DNA from: Melitaea cinxia | Taxonomy: Eukaryota; Arthropoda; Insecta; Lepidoptera; Nymphalidae | Direction of reading: 5' to 3' | Assembly (NCBI RefSeq): GCF_905220565.1 | Contig: NC_059423.1 | Coordinates: 6,134,001-6,198,000, forward strand | DNA length: 64,000 nt | Shown here: piece after piece, positions 1 through 13,800 of the stretch | How positions within the stretch are numbered: position 1 is the first letter of the stretch | Layout: each line of letters starts with the position of its first letter | The notes under the pieces: model-generated | Database searches by the model: none | What the model was told of the DNA's origin: nothing | The model's input: only the letters and a program-made list of their open reading frames with translations | Program-made: the position numbers and the translations under genes

Positions 1-221
1 ATTAACTTCAAGCGTTTAACAGTTCGCTTGGCAAGACAACGCACGTCAGTATATCCAAATAAGTATTTAATTATTTAAATAATAAAATAGAGTATAACTT
101 TTAATTTATTTAACAACTTTTTGAGTGCTGCTGATGACACTAAAATCATTACCAATGCAAATATAAACGTTTAATAAAATTTAAAATTTCCTGAATTAAA
201 TTGATCCACTTATAAATATAC

Positions 222-430
222 TAGCTGACCCCGTAAACGTTTTTTAGCCACATACGTTATTAGCCCCCTTAAACAACCCCCTTTTTATAACTTAGGGGTA
301 TGAAATATAGATGTTGCCTGATTCTCAGACTTACCCGATATGCTCATAAAATTTCATAAAAAACGAAGGAGTATGGTAAATAACATTATGACACGAAAAT
401 TTTATATATCTGATAGGGAAAATGCATGCA
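222..430 (+). repeat. 'actagctgacc' repeat, family P, copy 1
   Basis: It starts actagctgaccccgtaaacg and includes ttagccccctta, a stretch rich in C, cttaggggtatgaaatatag and gacacgaaaattttatatat. It can be aligned by eye with 53512-53725, 57336-57645 and, inverted, 55217-55422. The family is about 200 bp with no coding capacity seen. The mechanism of movement is unknown. Confidence 0.7.
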
Positions 431-508
431 AAACGGAATATATGTAGTCAACAACTTCTTAGCTTTTTACAATAAAATCAATATATTAGAAACTAGTGGG
501 CTAGTTAT

Positions 509-870
509 CTTTTAAGGTCGGTAAGCAAGCGTAGTAGCCTACCTGATAGTAAGCAGTTACCGTAGCTATACAATACCAGAAGCAATGCAAGCGCCATGCT
601 GCTACGTGTTAAGAAATTGTTTGTTGGGTTAGAGAGTCACCCACAATCCCTAACACAAAATATATGATACAATGCCAACACTACCCCTGATCCTGGAGTT
701 CTCTACCTTACTCATAAAAGGAACACAACACAACTCAGCACTGTATGATTTAGCTGTTATCTTCTGTAAGGTTAAGTTTTTCCCCAGATGAGCTGCTCCA
801 GATTTTGAGCTGAACCTCAATAAACCTTTTCGGATGTCACTCTCACTCTTACGTTTTTGATCGTATCCAG
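509..870 (+). repeat. 300-bp interspersed repeat (R300), diverged copy
   Basis: It matches the family whose cleanest copies are at 6229, 18455 and 56730: 'ggtcggtaagcaagcg...gtaagc.gttaccgtagct...cttctgtaaggt...gctccagattttgagc'. This copy is diverged and has extra sequence in the middle. No ORF or internal polymerase III box was recognised. Confidence 0.65.
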
Positions 871-875
871 ACTTT

Positions 876-1175
876 GAGTACACTTCGAGGCATTAAGCAT
901 AAACGGTTTCCCATGTACGAGAAGGATTAGAGCTTAATCCACGACGCTGCTCCAATGTGGGTGTACATGATAACAACCGGGACCGATACCTTAACGTGCG
1001 TTCCGAGGCACGGTGGGGAGACCCACATGGGTTACTTTACTACCAGACCAGAAATAAATATTAGTATAAACACAAATATCCACTTCGAACGGGAATCAAA
1101 CCCGCTTACGTCGGCGTTTAGGCGCCGCGGACACGGCACACACACTATTACACAAGAGCGGTCGTTGCAATACAC
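876..1175 (-). repeat. tRNA-derived SINE family 1, degenerate copy
   Basis: Read on the minus strand it ends with the 'cttaatccac-acgctgctcc' region and contains gggaccga...cttaacgtgcg and a decayed B-box region near 1090-1105. It matches the intact copy at 11155-11508. Confidence 0.7.
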
Positions 1176-1424
1176 AAGCACGTTACCAATTCTACCCAAC
1201 CCTCCCCAGTAGCTCTGGCTACCGCACTCACTAAGGGATCACAACTCTACTTGAAACCAGTGTTATTTAGTTGTGCTCTTTTGTAAGCTGTGTGTTTGTG
1301 TGCTGTTTTGTGTGTGCTCGTTTGAAAATCGATTAAAATTTAATTAATTTAATAGAACATTTTAATTTTGAAGTAAAACTTCTTTATGCAAGCTTGACTT
1401 GCGGAGTATGCTCAAAAATTCGAT

Positions 1425-1575
1425 TTTAAATTGAACGACATAAAAAGATTCAGCTTTCGAATAAAAAAAGAATCATCAAAATCGGTACACCCTGTAAAAG
1501 CTATGAGATACCACACATGAAAAACACAATCGAATTTAGAACCTCCTCTCAGCTTTGGAGTCGGTTAATAAAAGA
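1425..1575 (-). repeat. 'aaccgacttcc' repeat fragment (family T)
   Basis: The end reads ggagtcggttaa on the plus strand, preceded by aaaacacaatcgaatt. This is the terminal part of the family seen in fuller form at 9622-10233 and 63410-63863. Confidence 0.55.
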
Positions 1576-2427
1576 AAATATTGTATAATAGAATAATTTT
1601 ATTTCAATCTCTTTATCAATACTTTTTACAATATTACATAATTCTCAATTAACAAAATCTCAATTGTCGACATTTCAAAACTAAATTTTTCACAAAATAT
1701 AATGTAAATTTACATACTTATTATAGCCATAAATGCCATATATATTTATAGCCAGATATGTTACGAACTACTACGTTTTTTTTTTACATATTTATATAAA
1801 TTAAATTAAAATGGACAAGAAATATTTATCAATAGGAAAAATAAATTCATCGCCGACCAGAACATTCAAATTATTTACATAATAATGAAATTAGTTTACA
1901 ATTGGACGCGTAAAAAAGCTTAAAATGATCGAGTAATAAAAATATACAAAATTCCGTTCAATACCTAACCGCTTACAATAATCTCTTTAAGTTATAATTA
2001 TATAGATTATTATAATGAAACTTTTTCGTATTTTATCACGCTTTATTAGTAAAGTTCTCCGGTGACCATGTTTGCTGTAAAGTATCCGAAACGTCGAGCA
2101 TTTAAAAAATGAAAAAAAAAATTGTTTCAATATAATAAGTAAAATTCGCGTAAACATTAGAAAAGTATATAGGTATATTAGATGGTAGACACCACTTTTC
2201 TTACAGAAGACAGAGAGTTTTCAGCTCTAGGGGTGTGCGACTTGTGAGTTGAATTCTAATTGAAGAAAAATTTGGTATAATATATATTTATCTATAAGTA
2301 TATGTATAAGACGTCGATATATATGTCGAAGACGGCGTTATTCTAACCATCGTCAAATGCTGTACAAGTAAAGAACCTCATAGGAAAACGATTTTTTTTC
2401 TCGTAGATGTAATGTTTTTTAATATAA
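1576..2427. other. AT-rich flank downstream of the FAR gene
   Basis: No gene, tRNA or recognisable repeat is seen. The sequence is AT-rich with short homopolymers. The 3' end of the FAR transcript probably lies in or just before this stretch, but no polyadenylation site stands out. Confidence 0.5.
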
Positions 2428-2545
2428 ACTAGCGACCCGCCTCGGCTTCGCACGGTTGTAAAAACTATCAGTGTTCCTCTACTATATTACGCATGTATTA
2501 TACATATAAACATTCCTCTGGAATCACTTTATTTACTAAAGAAAA
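2428..2545 (+). repeat. 'ctagcgacccgcctcgg' repeat (family Q)
   Basis: It starts actagcgacccgcctcggct and includes cagtgttcctctactat and acatataaacattcctctgg. Related inverted fragments lie at 31795-31905 and 32570-32672. It lies in the region where the FAR 3' UTR would be expected. Confidence 0.6.
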
Positions 2546-2740
2546 CCGCCTCTCATTTTTTTTTGTTTCCATTAATGACATACCAAGATTGTTATGAAAA
2601 AAAAAAAACGATTTTTACACAAAAAAAAATATGGCGACACAATATTTACTAGTAAAATATAAAATTATCCAGATATATCTGTAATATTTGCAGATATTTA
2701 CCCATATATCACGCTAACGTTAATCTATTTAGTATAATAA

Positions 2741-2843
2741 TCAACCCATTATAAAAGAAAATATCCTTGTGACTAGAAAGTAGATTAAGTACAACACTAA
2801 GGAGTACGTCGCTATTTTGATGAGCTGATGCAGACAGTACAGC
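2741..2843 (-). CDS. FAR exon 14 (residues 592-625, stop)
   Basis: The acceptor is TTTTTTCAG. In phase with exon 13 it encodes RLYCLHQLIKIATYSLVLYL and IYFLVTRIFSFIMG, then TGA at 2743-2741. A hydrophobic C-terminal segment of this kind anchors many FARs in the membrane. Confidence 0.87.
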
Positions 2844-5680
2844 CTGAAAAAAATAAAAATTGTCACTAGAATTGAGCGTGTGTAAATGATTTTCTATGAC
2901 GTTATACTTGGAAATCTGTATTAACTTCAAAAATCAAAATTAATCTTTGTAAATTGGAGATTGATAATTATTTACATTTATTACATTATTATTTTCAACG
3001 GGGAAATGCTGCCAGCATTCTTGGCACAATTCCACGCGGACATGATTTATACCAAAACTATCTGTAAATATTTAGTTGTGAATTGTAAATATGTATAATA
3101 TTTTGTATAAATAAAATTTACATTAGGCACTTACAATAATAAAAGAAAAAGTGTGTGTGTACTTATGTACGCACGTAAGAAGTTATACTTCATTGGCTAG
3201 CTAACTTCACGTTGCTAACTTCGTTTTCATTGACTAGCTAACTTCAAGGTGTCGATTCTTTGTGACGGTGCGCGCGCATCTTAAGAATTTACTCTCATTA
3301 TTTTTCCTACCGCGCCAAAGAAGTATAACTTCGATAATTAGACAATTTTATTGTTGTCAAATCACTATTCTCGGTGATACATTTGGTGAGAAATCGGTGA
3401 GTTAAATTATATCAACTGTTGCTTCCAAAATAATTTTGACTATATTTGCAAAAACCTTAACAACTGTAATGTTCAAAATCATAAAGCAAGATTGATTAAG
3501 ATTGAAATATTGCGATTATCGTGCGATTATCGCTAATCAACTGCGTTAAGTAATAAGGTTATTGTACAATTTGATATTAAAGCCATTAGCACCGTCCAAA
3601 ATAATTTATTTGTAAGAAAAAAGCCAAGGAAACGTATGTTTATAATTGAAAAAACCAAAAATCGGTTTTTTTATTTGTTCGATAAACGCATAATAATTTC
3701 TTTTTTTTTTTTTTGACTATTTAAAACAAATAGATGAAAAAAGTAGAAATAAAAATTAAAAAGGCTAAAAAGTTACATCGTCGCATCTGGAGCTATAGAT
3801 AAGTTATTTTTAATCTTTGATTAAGTCACAAAAAAGCGTATGAAAAATAATAATGACCTGTTCCATTTTCTTCTCGCTTCCGGTAACGTTGAGAGATCAT
3901 CTTTCACCAAGTACACCCTTAGACCTAGAAATAAATATTACAGTTATTCATAAATATAAATAAGTGCACATATTGAATTTGTACGATTTTTTATTTTTGT
4001 GTTACCTAGACATAAGGAAATTCTAAACATTTTTTAATATCATATCAGAAATCGACCGTTCCAGCGGGGATCGAACCTGCATCTTCGACTGACCGTGTCG
4101 GCGCTCTAGCCAATTAAGCTATGGAACGATATATCCGCTAGATCGAAATTTTTGATATGACGATTTTATATTCGGTCTAAGCGACAGCGATCCCCCGCTG
4201 GAACGGTCGATTTTTGATATAGTAGGGAATATATCCGCCATCCCGCAATGGAGCAGCGTGGTGGATCAGACTCCGATTATTCTCCTACGTGGAGAAAGAC
4301 GCCATGCCCAGCCGTGGGACGTAACAGAATAAAACAATCAAAATCTCGATATACTTTTATCAATAAAACCTTTCAATTCTCTACATCTACAGGTTTTCCT
4401 CAGTTAATAGTTTACCAAACAACATTCAAATGTCGATACGCTTACCCAACAAGAAAGTTTCCGCCATGTAATCCCAAGACATATCTCTCAAGTTGAAGGG
4501 AAACACGGCCCGATCACCCTCAGATGTTCGAGACCACATTCTTTGGACACCAATGTCTTCGAACCGCCAGTCTTGGGTCGAGAAGTAGAAGAGGATTTTG
4601 GCCAGTTTGGTCACTTTCTTGTAAAATTGTAACATCCTGGAAGATATTTGTCCATTTCTTAATTTTATATTGCTTTGACAAACAAGCGTAAAATTCGCAC
4701 AGTACAATTTTTAAGGTTGGTATACCTCATAATTGTTAAATCATATCAGTATAATATCAATTTTGTTTATTTTCATCCATTTTTTCTATATGTCATTAGG
4801 CTATAATACGTCTTGTTATAACGTTTATTTCTACTCACATTCTTCTTCTTCCAGTCAGAGCGCAGAAGAGATCGATGAGAAGAGCCGGCAGGTAATGTAG
4901 GAAAAAGTCGTAAAATCTAAAGAGTTGGTACGAATTTGTCGGGTTCAAACCGTAGTACCTGTAATTAGAAAAAAAAGTGTGTGTCAGCTTCGATGCACAA
5001 CTGGAGTTTACTCTCTCCGATCGAATGTCTAAATAGGCACAAAAAAGGCTTATTAGTCTAAGAAAAAAATTAATACCATACGAAATGGTAAATAAACAAA
5101 TGAAATTTCATTTCTTTTAGATTAGTTTTAAGCGGTGTTTACTTAATATGTTATATTATAGATTCGAAGGCACTTTAAATGTTTTTTGAATTACCTAAAA
5201 CTACTTCACGCACGCTTGACTTGGGGCGTAAACTGATGTAACGATATCGTTACGAAAAGTGTGATCTGACGAGGCTAACGGAAGTTAAGAAGGAGGTATA
5301 AGTTAGTGAAGATAGAAAGAGAGAGTTTTTCAAAATAAATAAATAAATTATTATTCTGCAAAAAGCATACATTCCTAAATAAGTTTAAAATCTACTCACC
5401 ATACGGCTTTAATTGTTGGAGTCTGTACTCCATAATGTCTGTTGAATTCGATGAATTTACTCCAAGTTATGGGATTCTGACTTCCAGACACGAAATTGTA
5501 GATTGGGATGTGAGATGTTTGACTGTAAGAGAAAATTATTTACAACTTATCTATTGATTTTTCAAATCTATACAAATAAAATTGGGGTGTGTGTTTGTAA
5601 TATTAAAATAACCGCTTTTTCATCATTACAGCCTATACAGTCCACTGCTGGACATAGGCCTCCACAAGTTTAGTCGTCTA

Positions 5681-5724
<44 letters not shown>

Positions 5725-7742
5725 CTTGCCTTTTACGACACCCACGGGAAGAGAGGGGGTGGCTATATTCTTTAGTACCGTAGCCACACAGTAACCGCTT
5801 TTTACTAAATGCATATAGATGTATACACGGTACATATACCCAAAATAACTTTTTTTTATAATTTTTGTCTGTCTGTCTGTTTGTTCCGGCTAATTTCTGA
5901 AACGGCTGGATTGATATATGGAACAATAATTTTATGTTACATTACACGTGGACGACCACCAACCCGCCTGCCCAGCGTGGTGACTATGGGCAATGAGCTC
6001 ATGAGTTCACGCCATTTTTGGCGTGAATTTGTGGAGGCCTATGTCCAGTAGTGGACTGCGAAAGGCTGCTATGATGCTGTGATGATGATGACACCTGGAC
6101 GAAGTTGCGGACACAGATCATATTTAATAAAACTTGATAGGAATAAGTTTGTTATTTTAAAGATTTTAAAAATAACATGGTTTTCGTACCTCCGTGATCA
6201 GGTTCTTACCTGCATTTGGCAGTAGTTTTTTTTTTATATCACTAGGTTGGCAAACAAGCGTACGGCTCACCTGATGGTAAGCGATTACCGTAGCTTATAG
6301 ACGTCTGCAACACCAGAAGCATCGCAAACGCGTTACAGACCGAATCCCCGATCCCCCCAGGAGCTCTGGTCACCTTACTCACCAACAGGAACATAATACT
6401 GCTTGAAAACAGTATTATTTAGCTATGATCTTCTGTAAGGTCGAGGTACTACCCCAGTCGGGCAGCTCCGTATTTTGAGCAGGAAATTCCTGCTGTGCCC
6501 TACCTCAGTTAATCATCATTACAGCCTATACAGTCCACTGCTGAACATAGGCCTCCACAAGTTCACTCCAAAAATAACGTGAACTCATATGTTTTGCCCA
6601 TAGTCACCACGCTGGGCAGGCGGGTTAGTGACCGCAGTACTGGCTTTGTCGCACTGAAGACGCTGCTGCCCGTCTTCGGCCTGTTTATTTCAAAGCCAGC
6701 AGTTGGATGGTTATCCCGCCACCGGTCGGCTTTTTAAGTTCCAAGGTGATAATGGAACTGTGTTATCCCTTAGTCGCCTCTTACGACACCCACGGGAAGA
6801 GAGGGGGTGGCTATATTCTTTAGTACCGTAGCCACACAGTACACCTACCTTCCTCAGTTAATATCATCAGTTAATATATCAGTTAGTATAATATCGAAAC
6901 CTGAGAAAATTAACTTCAAATTTTTGAATTTGTTTGAAAAAAAATATCATAGGCAATAATAAAATAGGTCTAATCATGACCGACTAGACCTTTGTATTTG
7001 ATTTGTATTATTTTAAAAATGTAAAGTCTGAGTAACATCATTTTTTACTACCTCAGCCTGTGACATCCCACTGCTGGGCATGAACATCTTTCTACCATTT
7101 AGGAAAAGAATAGGAGCTTAATCCACCACGCTGATCCACTGCAGGTTGCCGGACGTAGTCCCCACCATGAGTAACGATCGCTGTCAGGTGTTTATGAGAA
7201 TAACCGGGACCGACAGCTTAACGTGCTCTCCGAAGCACGGTGGTAAGACACAATGCCAGACATTCAGAAACAAATGTGTGTATAAATACGAATATCTAAT
7301 CAAACCCACTAGTGTTTAGGCAGCCACACGTACCACTACACCGGAGCGGTTGTTTAAAGAAATCAAGAAAAAGTTAAAGAAACTTACTTTTCTTTAAAGT
7401 CATTAGCTGTGTGGTAGGTTGATGCGATGATGGCGTTGACAGTGAGGTCGACGGGTACCATATCCGCCACCTTGTTAAGATCCATGTACATCGTTCTCAG
7501 AACCTGTAGTAATAATTTATTTAACATTTTTTTAAATACAGAATTGTATAAAATATTACATAATGCCCCAAAAAGAATGAATAATCCTGGAATGCCTAAA
7601 AGTACAGCTATTTTTTATTTGATTATGTTTTGACATTAAAAATACATACCCAAGTTGTTACCCTTCTACTATTACTTACCCCTATTTACATTTACATTAC
7701 ATTGCCCGTTTAGCGGCAATACAACGTTTGCCAGGTCATCTA

Positions 7743-7784
<42 letters not shown>

Positions 7785-7790
7785 TAGATG

Positions 7791-7841
<51 letters not shown>

Positions 7842-10800
7842 TTACACCATCAGAAAGTAGCTATTCGAACAAACAAAAAGCCGACCGACTTTTTTTAAAA
7901 AGCTGATACTTGGATGTGAAAATTTTCGATTGAAAATGAGAGTAGTTTTTTGATATTGAGGTCAAAATAATTATACGAGATACTTAACTGTCAATGTCCA
8001 ATGTGAATTTTGCAGTACCACAAAACGGGTATCTTAATTGTAAATTCATTTACGTTATCAAGTAGCTACGTATACTTGGATTGCAAATGAACATTTCAAT
8101 TTAAATATGAATATGAAAAAAATAGTTTGTTCAAGAACGCTTTAAAAGCACTTAAAAAAAGAAAGAAAGAGAGAAAAGATCGTGTATGCTTTGGACCACA
8201 CGACTGAAGTAAAATTTCTTTAGCACCATCTAACTATAGCTCCCTCTCAAATTCCGTTCGCCTCGCCCGATCACATGTTTCGTAACGCTCTCGTCATGCA
8301 TTCACCAGCTTACTCCCTAATTCAAGCGAGCGAAAAAGAAGTTTTACAAAAATAATCCAGAGAACTTACTCCAGTGCCAATGCCGACAACCAACCCAGTA
8401 GGTCCATACATGCTGTCCGTCCATCCTCTGACTGGCTCTTCATACGTTGAAATAACTGTAAAGAACAATGTTGATGTGTATCAAGTGATTAAATATAATG
8501 TATTTAAAATTATGTATATGTCTTTTGTGTACTAAATTTTTGTTGTAAATTATCCTGCATTATTTGCGTAGGTATATCAAGTAAGTTGGTACCACTGAAA
8601 ATCTTCGAGAATAGTACTGTTGGCTGCATTTTTTTATTTTTTTTTAAACGAGCAAGATAGCAAACAGTCGTACGGCTGATCAAATGGTAAGTAATAACCG
8701 TAGCTTATAAACGCCTGCAGCACCAGAAGCATCGCAAGCGTGTTGCTAACTCTATTTCCAATCCTCCCCAAAAAAAAAAAAAAAATCCTCCCCAGGAGCT
8801 CTGATTAACTTACCACAGGAACACAGCTCACCTTGAGAGTAGTATTATGCATATATAATATTTTAATGAGATTTTCTTCTTTTAACGTTTAATATTATTT
8901 TTTGTTTTGTCGTATTACTATAATATTTGTTTTTTTTTTATTTAGCATGTGGATTTTATATAATATAGGAATCTTATGTTTTTTTTTGGTCATTATTTCG
9001 CTTTTTTATTTTTTTTCTTGCATATGAACTTTTTTGTTTCATCGTTCAATTTTGTTTTTCTATCGTTAATGATATGTGTGGCGTGTTTTTAATCATAGTT
9101 TTTTTTATTGTTATTAAAGTAGTTTCTAGTATAAGGTGACTTACTTATAGAAGGTCGAACTATACATATGGGCATCCCTTCGCCATACACCCTGACTGCT
9201 TCCTCGGCCACCGCTTTCGTGAAACAGTAGGTATTGGGTCGTTTGCCTAAAAGCCTAGAAAACGTTTTTAAAAATCGAATTAGAAAAAAATATATATTAT
9301 ATACCAACATATTGATATAAAACATATAGCGGAATTGGCGGATTTGAAGTTTACCGAGTCAACAAGTAGATTCGTGCGAAAAATGAAAGTCAAAAATGCT
9401 TATAAAATAGAATTGCTTACGAATTTACTTACGCTGGAAGAATTGATTCAATAATGCTATCATCTAATTGAGAGACAGCATTCAACGCTTCTACACTTAT
9501 CGGTGGATCGTAGATTCTGGAAGAAAGGAACATAAGCTTACAAATAAATTTCGCGTGTCAGCTCCAATACGCGACTCGAGTTAACTCCTTAAGATCGATT
9601 ACTTGATGATCTGTTCTTTTTTAACCGACTTCCAAAAAAGGAGGAGGTTCTCAATTCGACTGTATTTTTTTTTTTTTTTATGTATGTTACATCAGAACTT
9701 TTGACCGGGTAGACCGATTTCGACAAATTTTCTTTTAATCGAAAGGTGGTGTGTGCCAATTGGTCCCATTTAAATTTATTTGAGATCTAACAACTACTTT
9801 TCGAGTTATATCTAATAATGCGTTTTTACTTGACGCTTTTTTCGTCGACCTACGTTGTATTATACCGCATAACTTTCTACTGGATGTACCGATTTTAATA
9901 ATTATTTTTTTGTTGGAATGGGGATATCCTTAGTTTGGTACCATGATAAGGAAACCAGGATCTGATGATGGGATCCCAGAGAAATCGAGGGAAACTCTCG
10001 AAAATCCGCAATAACTTTTTACTGGGGATACCGATTTTGATAATTTTTAATTTAATGAAAAGTTGATGTTCATCATGTGATCACATTTAAATTTTATCGA
10101 GATCTGATAACTACTTTTTGAGTAATCTTTGATAACGCGTAGTTGCTTGACTATTTTTTCGTCGATCTACGTTGTATTACTTGTCGATGTAATTGAAGTC
10201 GGTTTTTTTTCGTTTGCGAGCAAACACAATTATTTAATCGAAAGTTTGTGCTTGTCGCATGGTATCATTTAAATTTTATTTAGATCTGACTTGATCGACT
10301 ATTTTTTCGTCGACCCATATTGTATTACTTGTCGATGTAAATAAAAAATATAATATTTATTTCGAAATTTTACTATCATTTCAGCCTACAACCGTCCACT
10401 GCTGGATATAGGCCTCCACAAGTTCACGCCAAAAATGGACTGACACGTGAACTCGTGTGTTTTACCCATAGTCGCTGGGCATGCGGGTTGGTGACCGATG
10501 GTATTTCTAATAATGCGTATTTACTAGACTATTATTTCCTCAACATACATTAACTGGTCAATGTAATTGAAGTCGGCTTTTTTTTCATTTGCGAGCAAAC
10601 ACAATTATGTTTGTTTTTTTTTAACCCAATTATCTTGAATTCGATTCAAATTAAGACTTACTTCTCTTCAATACATTTTAAATGTGTATTCGCAAAAGCT
10701 GTTGATACGTGTGTTATGGCGATGAGGTTTCTACACTCTTTAGCTAGCTTGATAATCTCCACCGTGCCTCTCACGTTGATACCTGTTGCAATTGAGAGCT

Positions 10801-13800
10801 TTTCGTCAAATTTGACAGTCGCCGCTGAGTTGATTATTATCGTTACCTGAAATTATATGAAAAAATCGCTGAAATATACTTACGCGTAACTTCTAAGTAC
10901 AACAAATTGAAGATTCTTTTTGATTTACGTGGGTGTATATTGTTGTTAGGACAAGATTTGTATAAAAGAACATTTAAAAAAAAATTATAGGTCCAAGAAA
11001 AACTTGTTCAGTACGAAATTCGCCATTCAGCTAGCTTATCATAGTAATATTTATCTATTCCAGACGGCTGTTACAAAAACACAGACATTAAGTTGCCTTT
11101 ATTAGGAAAAGATGGCTTTTATAACTTCCAGAATACTAATAAAATAAAAAATTAAAGACGCCGCGTTGGGGCAAGGGTTACAGCCATGGATTGTACCTGT
11201 TGCGCTGGCGGTTGCGGGTTCGATCCCCGCACATGACAAACATTTGTATTGGCCATACAGGTGTTTACCGTTGTCTGGGTGTTTGTGTAGTCCTTGTGGG
11301 TCTCCCCGGGGTGCCTCGGAGAGCACGTTAAGCCGTCGGTCCCGGTTGTTATCATGTACACCTGATAGCGATCGTTACTCATAGTAGGGAATGTATCCGC
11401 CAACCCGCATTGGAGCAGCGTGGTGGATTAAGCTCTGATCCTTCTTCTACATGGGAAAAGAGGCCTATGCCCAGTAGTGGGATATTACAGGCTGAAGCGT
11501 ATAAGCGTCAAAAATTAATATCATATGAATTATGACACCGCTCCAATGTAGTCGTGCGCATGCGTGCCTCGGCGAGCACGTTAAGCTATTGGTTTTAGCT
11601 GTTATCATATACACCTGATGGCGATCGTTACTCTTAGTAAGGAATATATCCGCCAATCCGCAGTTGAGCAGCGTGGTGCATTAAGCTCCCTAGTCCTACA
11701 TGGAGGAGGATTTTTTTTTTTTTATGTGGGGAAAATCTATCATGGATACCCTCCAGCGCAGGGGCGCCAGAGGGTTATGTCAGACTCCTACTAACTAAAA
11801 AACCACCACGTGTGACCAGTCGTCCGCCTGGGTGGGGCGAGATGGGATCGCGCTAGTATTCGCCACCTCGCCCCGGCGGTAGGCCCGGGCAAAGGATCCA
11901 AACCCCGGCACAATGATGGGGTGGCCTCACTCACAACAAGGCCACCCCTCAGACGTGTGGGGTCGTGTCGTCCGGCCGGCCGAAGTTCCCCGACTATCGG
12001 CCTGCGACCCCACTATTACGAGGGGGGAGGAGGCATACCGTCTCCTCCTTGCCGCCGTAAGTCTGCGCTAGAGTGGGCCAGCAGAGGCGTCTACATGGAG
12101 GAAGAGGCCTAAGCCAAGCAGTGAGATGTTACTGGCTGAATCAAGCATATGAATTATAATCTAATCTAATACGATTAATAAAATCCTTACCCTCGACTTA
12201 AGAAGTTTTCGATCTCCGTCACTTAGCCCTAGTCCAGGCAGTTCCATATCTCCAACTATTGGCACAACTTTGTGTATACCCTTTGGGTTTTCCTCGTGAG
12301 CCCTTTGAAAGACCTGCAAAATTAAAAGTTATTCGATTACGCTAGAAAAGCACTTTTGAATTATATTACTTAACTAGCAATAACCGTTAGAATAGAAGTG
12401 CTGTGTGGCTACGGCACTAAAGAATTTAGCCACCCCCTCTCTTCCCGTGGGTGTCGTAAGAGGCGACTAAGGGATAACAAGGTTCCACAACCACCTTGGA
12501 ATTTAAGAAGCCGACCGATGGCAGGATAACCATCCAACTGCTGGCTTTGAAATACACAGGCCGAAGACGGGCAGCAGCGTCTTCGGTGCGACAAAGCCAG
12601 TACTGCGGTCACCAACCCGCCTACCCAGCGTGGTGACTATGGGCAAAACACATGAGTTCACGCTATTTTTGGCGTAAACTTGTGGAGGCCTATGTCCAGC
12701 AGTGGACTGTATAGGCTGTAATGATGACCCGTTAGAATAATTCGAAATATTCGAATATTCGAATTTAATAATTTATCAATCATGTTGATGTTGTTTCAAA
12801 ATTAAAGCAATGATATATATAAAATTATTGATTAATTTATTTACAAAAACAAAAGCAATAATATTTTTTTTTAGTAATGGGGGCCGGTAGAGCACGTAAT
12901 TATATATAAAATGATATATAATTTATGTGGAGTAATTGTGAGGTTTTTTTTCTAAAAAGGGAGGCAAACATCTTAACTTTAGCGTATTAATATACACGAG
13001 TATGATAGTGAAGAATAATTGGGACTGTAGATTCTGTAGAGAAGAATCACCAAGAATATCCGCATATTGCTCGCTGTATTGATTTTATTTTTTGTTTTTG
13101 TTAATGATTACACTGCTATATACTCCTAAAACCTTAACCGAGTTTATTTTAAGGGTTTTTTTTTATAACAAGAATGGGGGCAAACGAGTAGAAGCCATCT
13201 GATGTTAAACGGCCCCGTCGACCATGGACATCTGCAACATAAGAGGAGTTGCAGGTGCATTGCCGGCCTTTTTTTTGTGTAAAGGTGTAACACTTTTCCG
13301 AATTAAATTACTTTGACATGTTTATTTTTATTTAATATAACCAAAATAGTTGATAAAAATAAAACTTAAAATTTAAAAATTATAATCTATAAATATTTTT
13401 GTACATTTTCCCACCATATGTGTGTATACATACCTGTAATTGACATGCATACTATCTTAATATTATATAGAATGACTTATTGTAATGTAATTTTTTGTTA
13501 CTTAGGACCTTTTATCTATAACAAAATTAAAAAAAGTTTGAAAGTTTTTTCTGATAATAGTAAAATATGTAAAACAAAAATTTTTAACAATTTTTTGAGA
13601 AAATTGCAAAAGTAAAACTAATCATTACTGTGAAAAACAACACAAAAGTACACACACTCACACACATACACACACAAAACAACATGCGAGTACTTGCTTT
13701 CACTTCGCTTATATACTTCACAAAATATTCGTCAATTTTATTTATTTATTTGCACTTTCGCACACTAATATATAAAAATAGAATCTGCATCAGTTGCAAC

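Noticed and set aside
2528..2533. AATAAA on the minus strand as FAR polyadenylation signal
   Set aside because: It lies inside a family Q repeat about 210 bp past the stop, and other weak signals exist. There is no basis to choose.
11166..11384. tRNA gene at the head of SINE family 1
   Set aside because: The A and B boxes are tRNA-derived, but acceptor and anticodon arms do not form a proper cloverleaf and the sequence continues into a SINE body.
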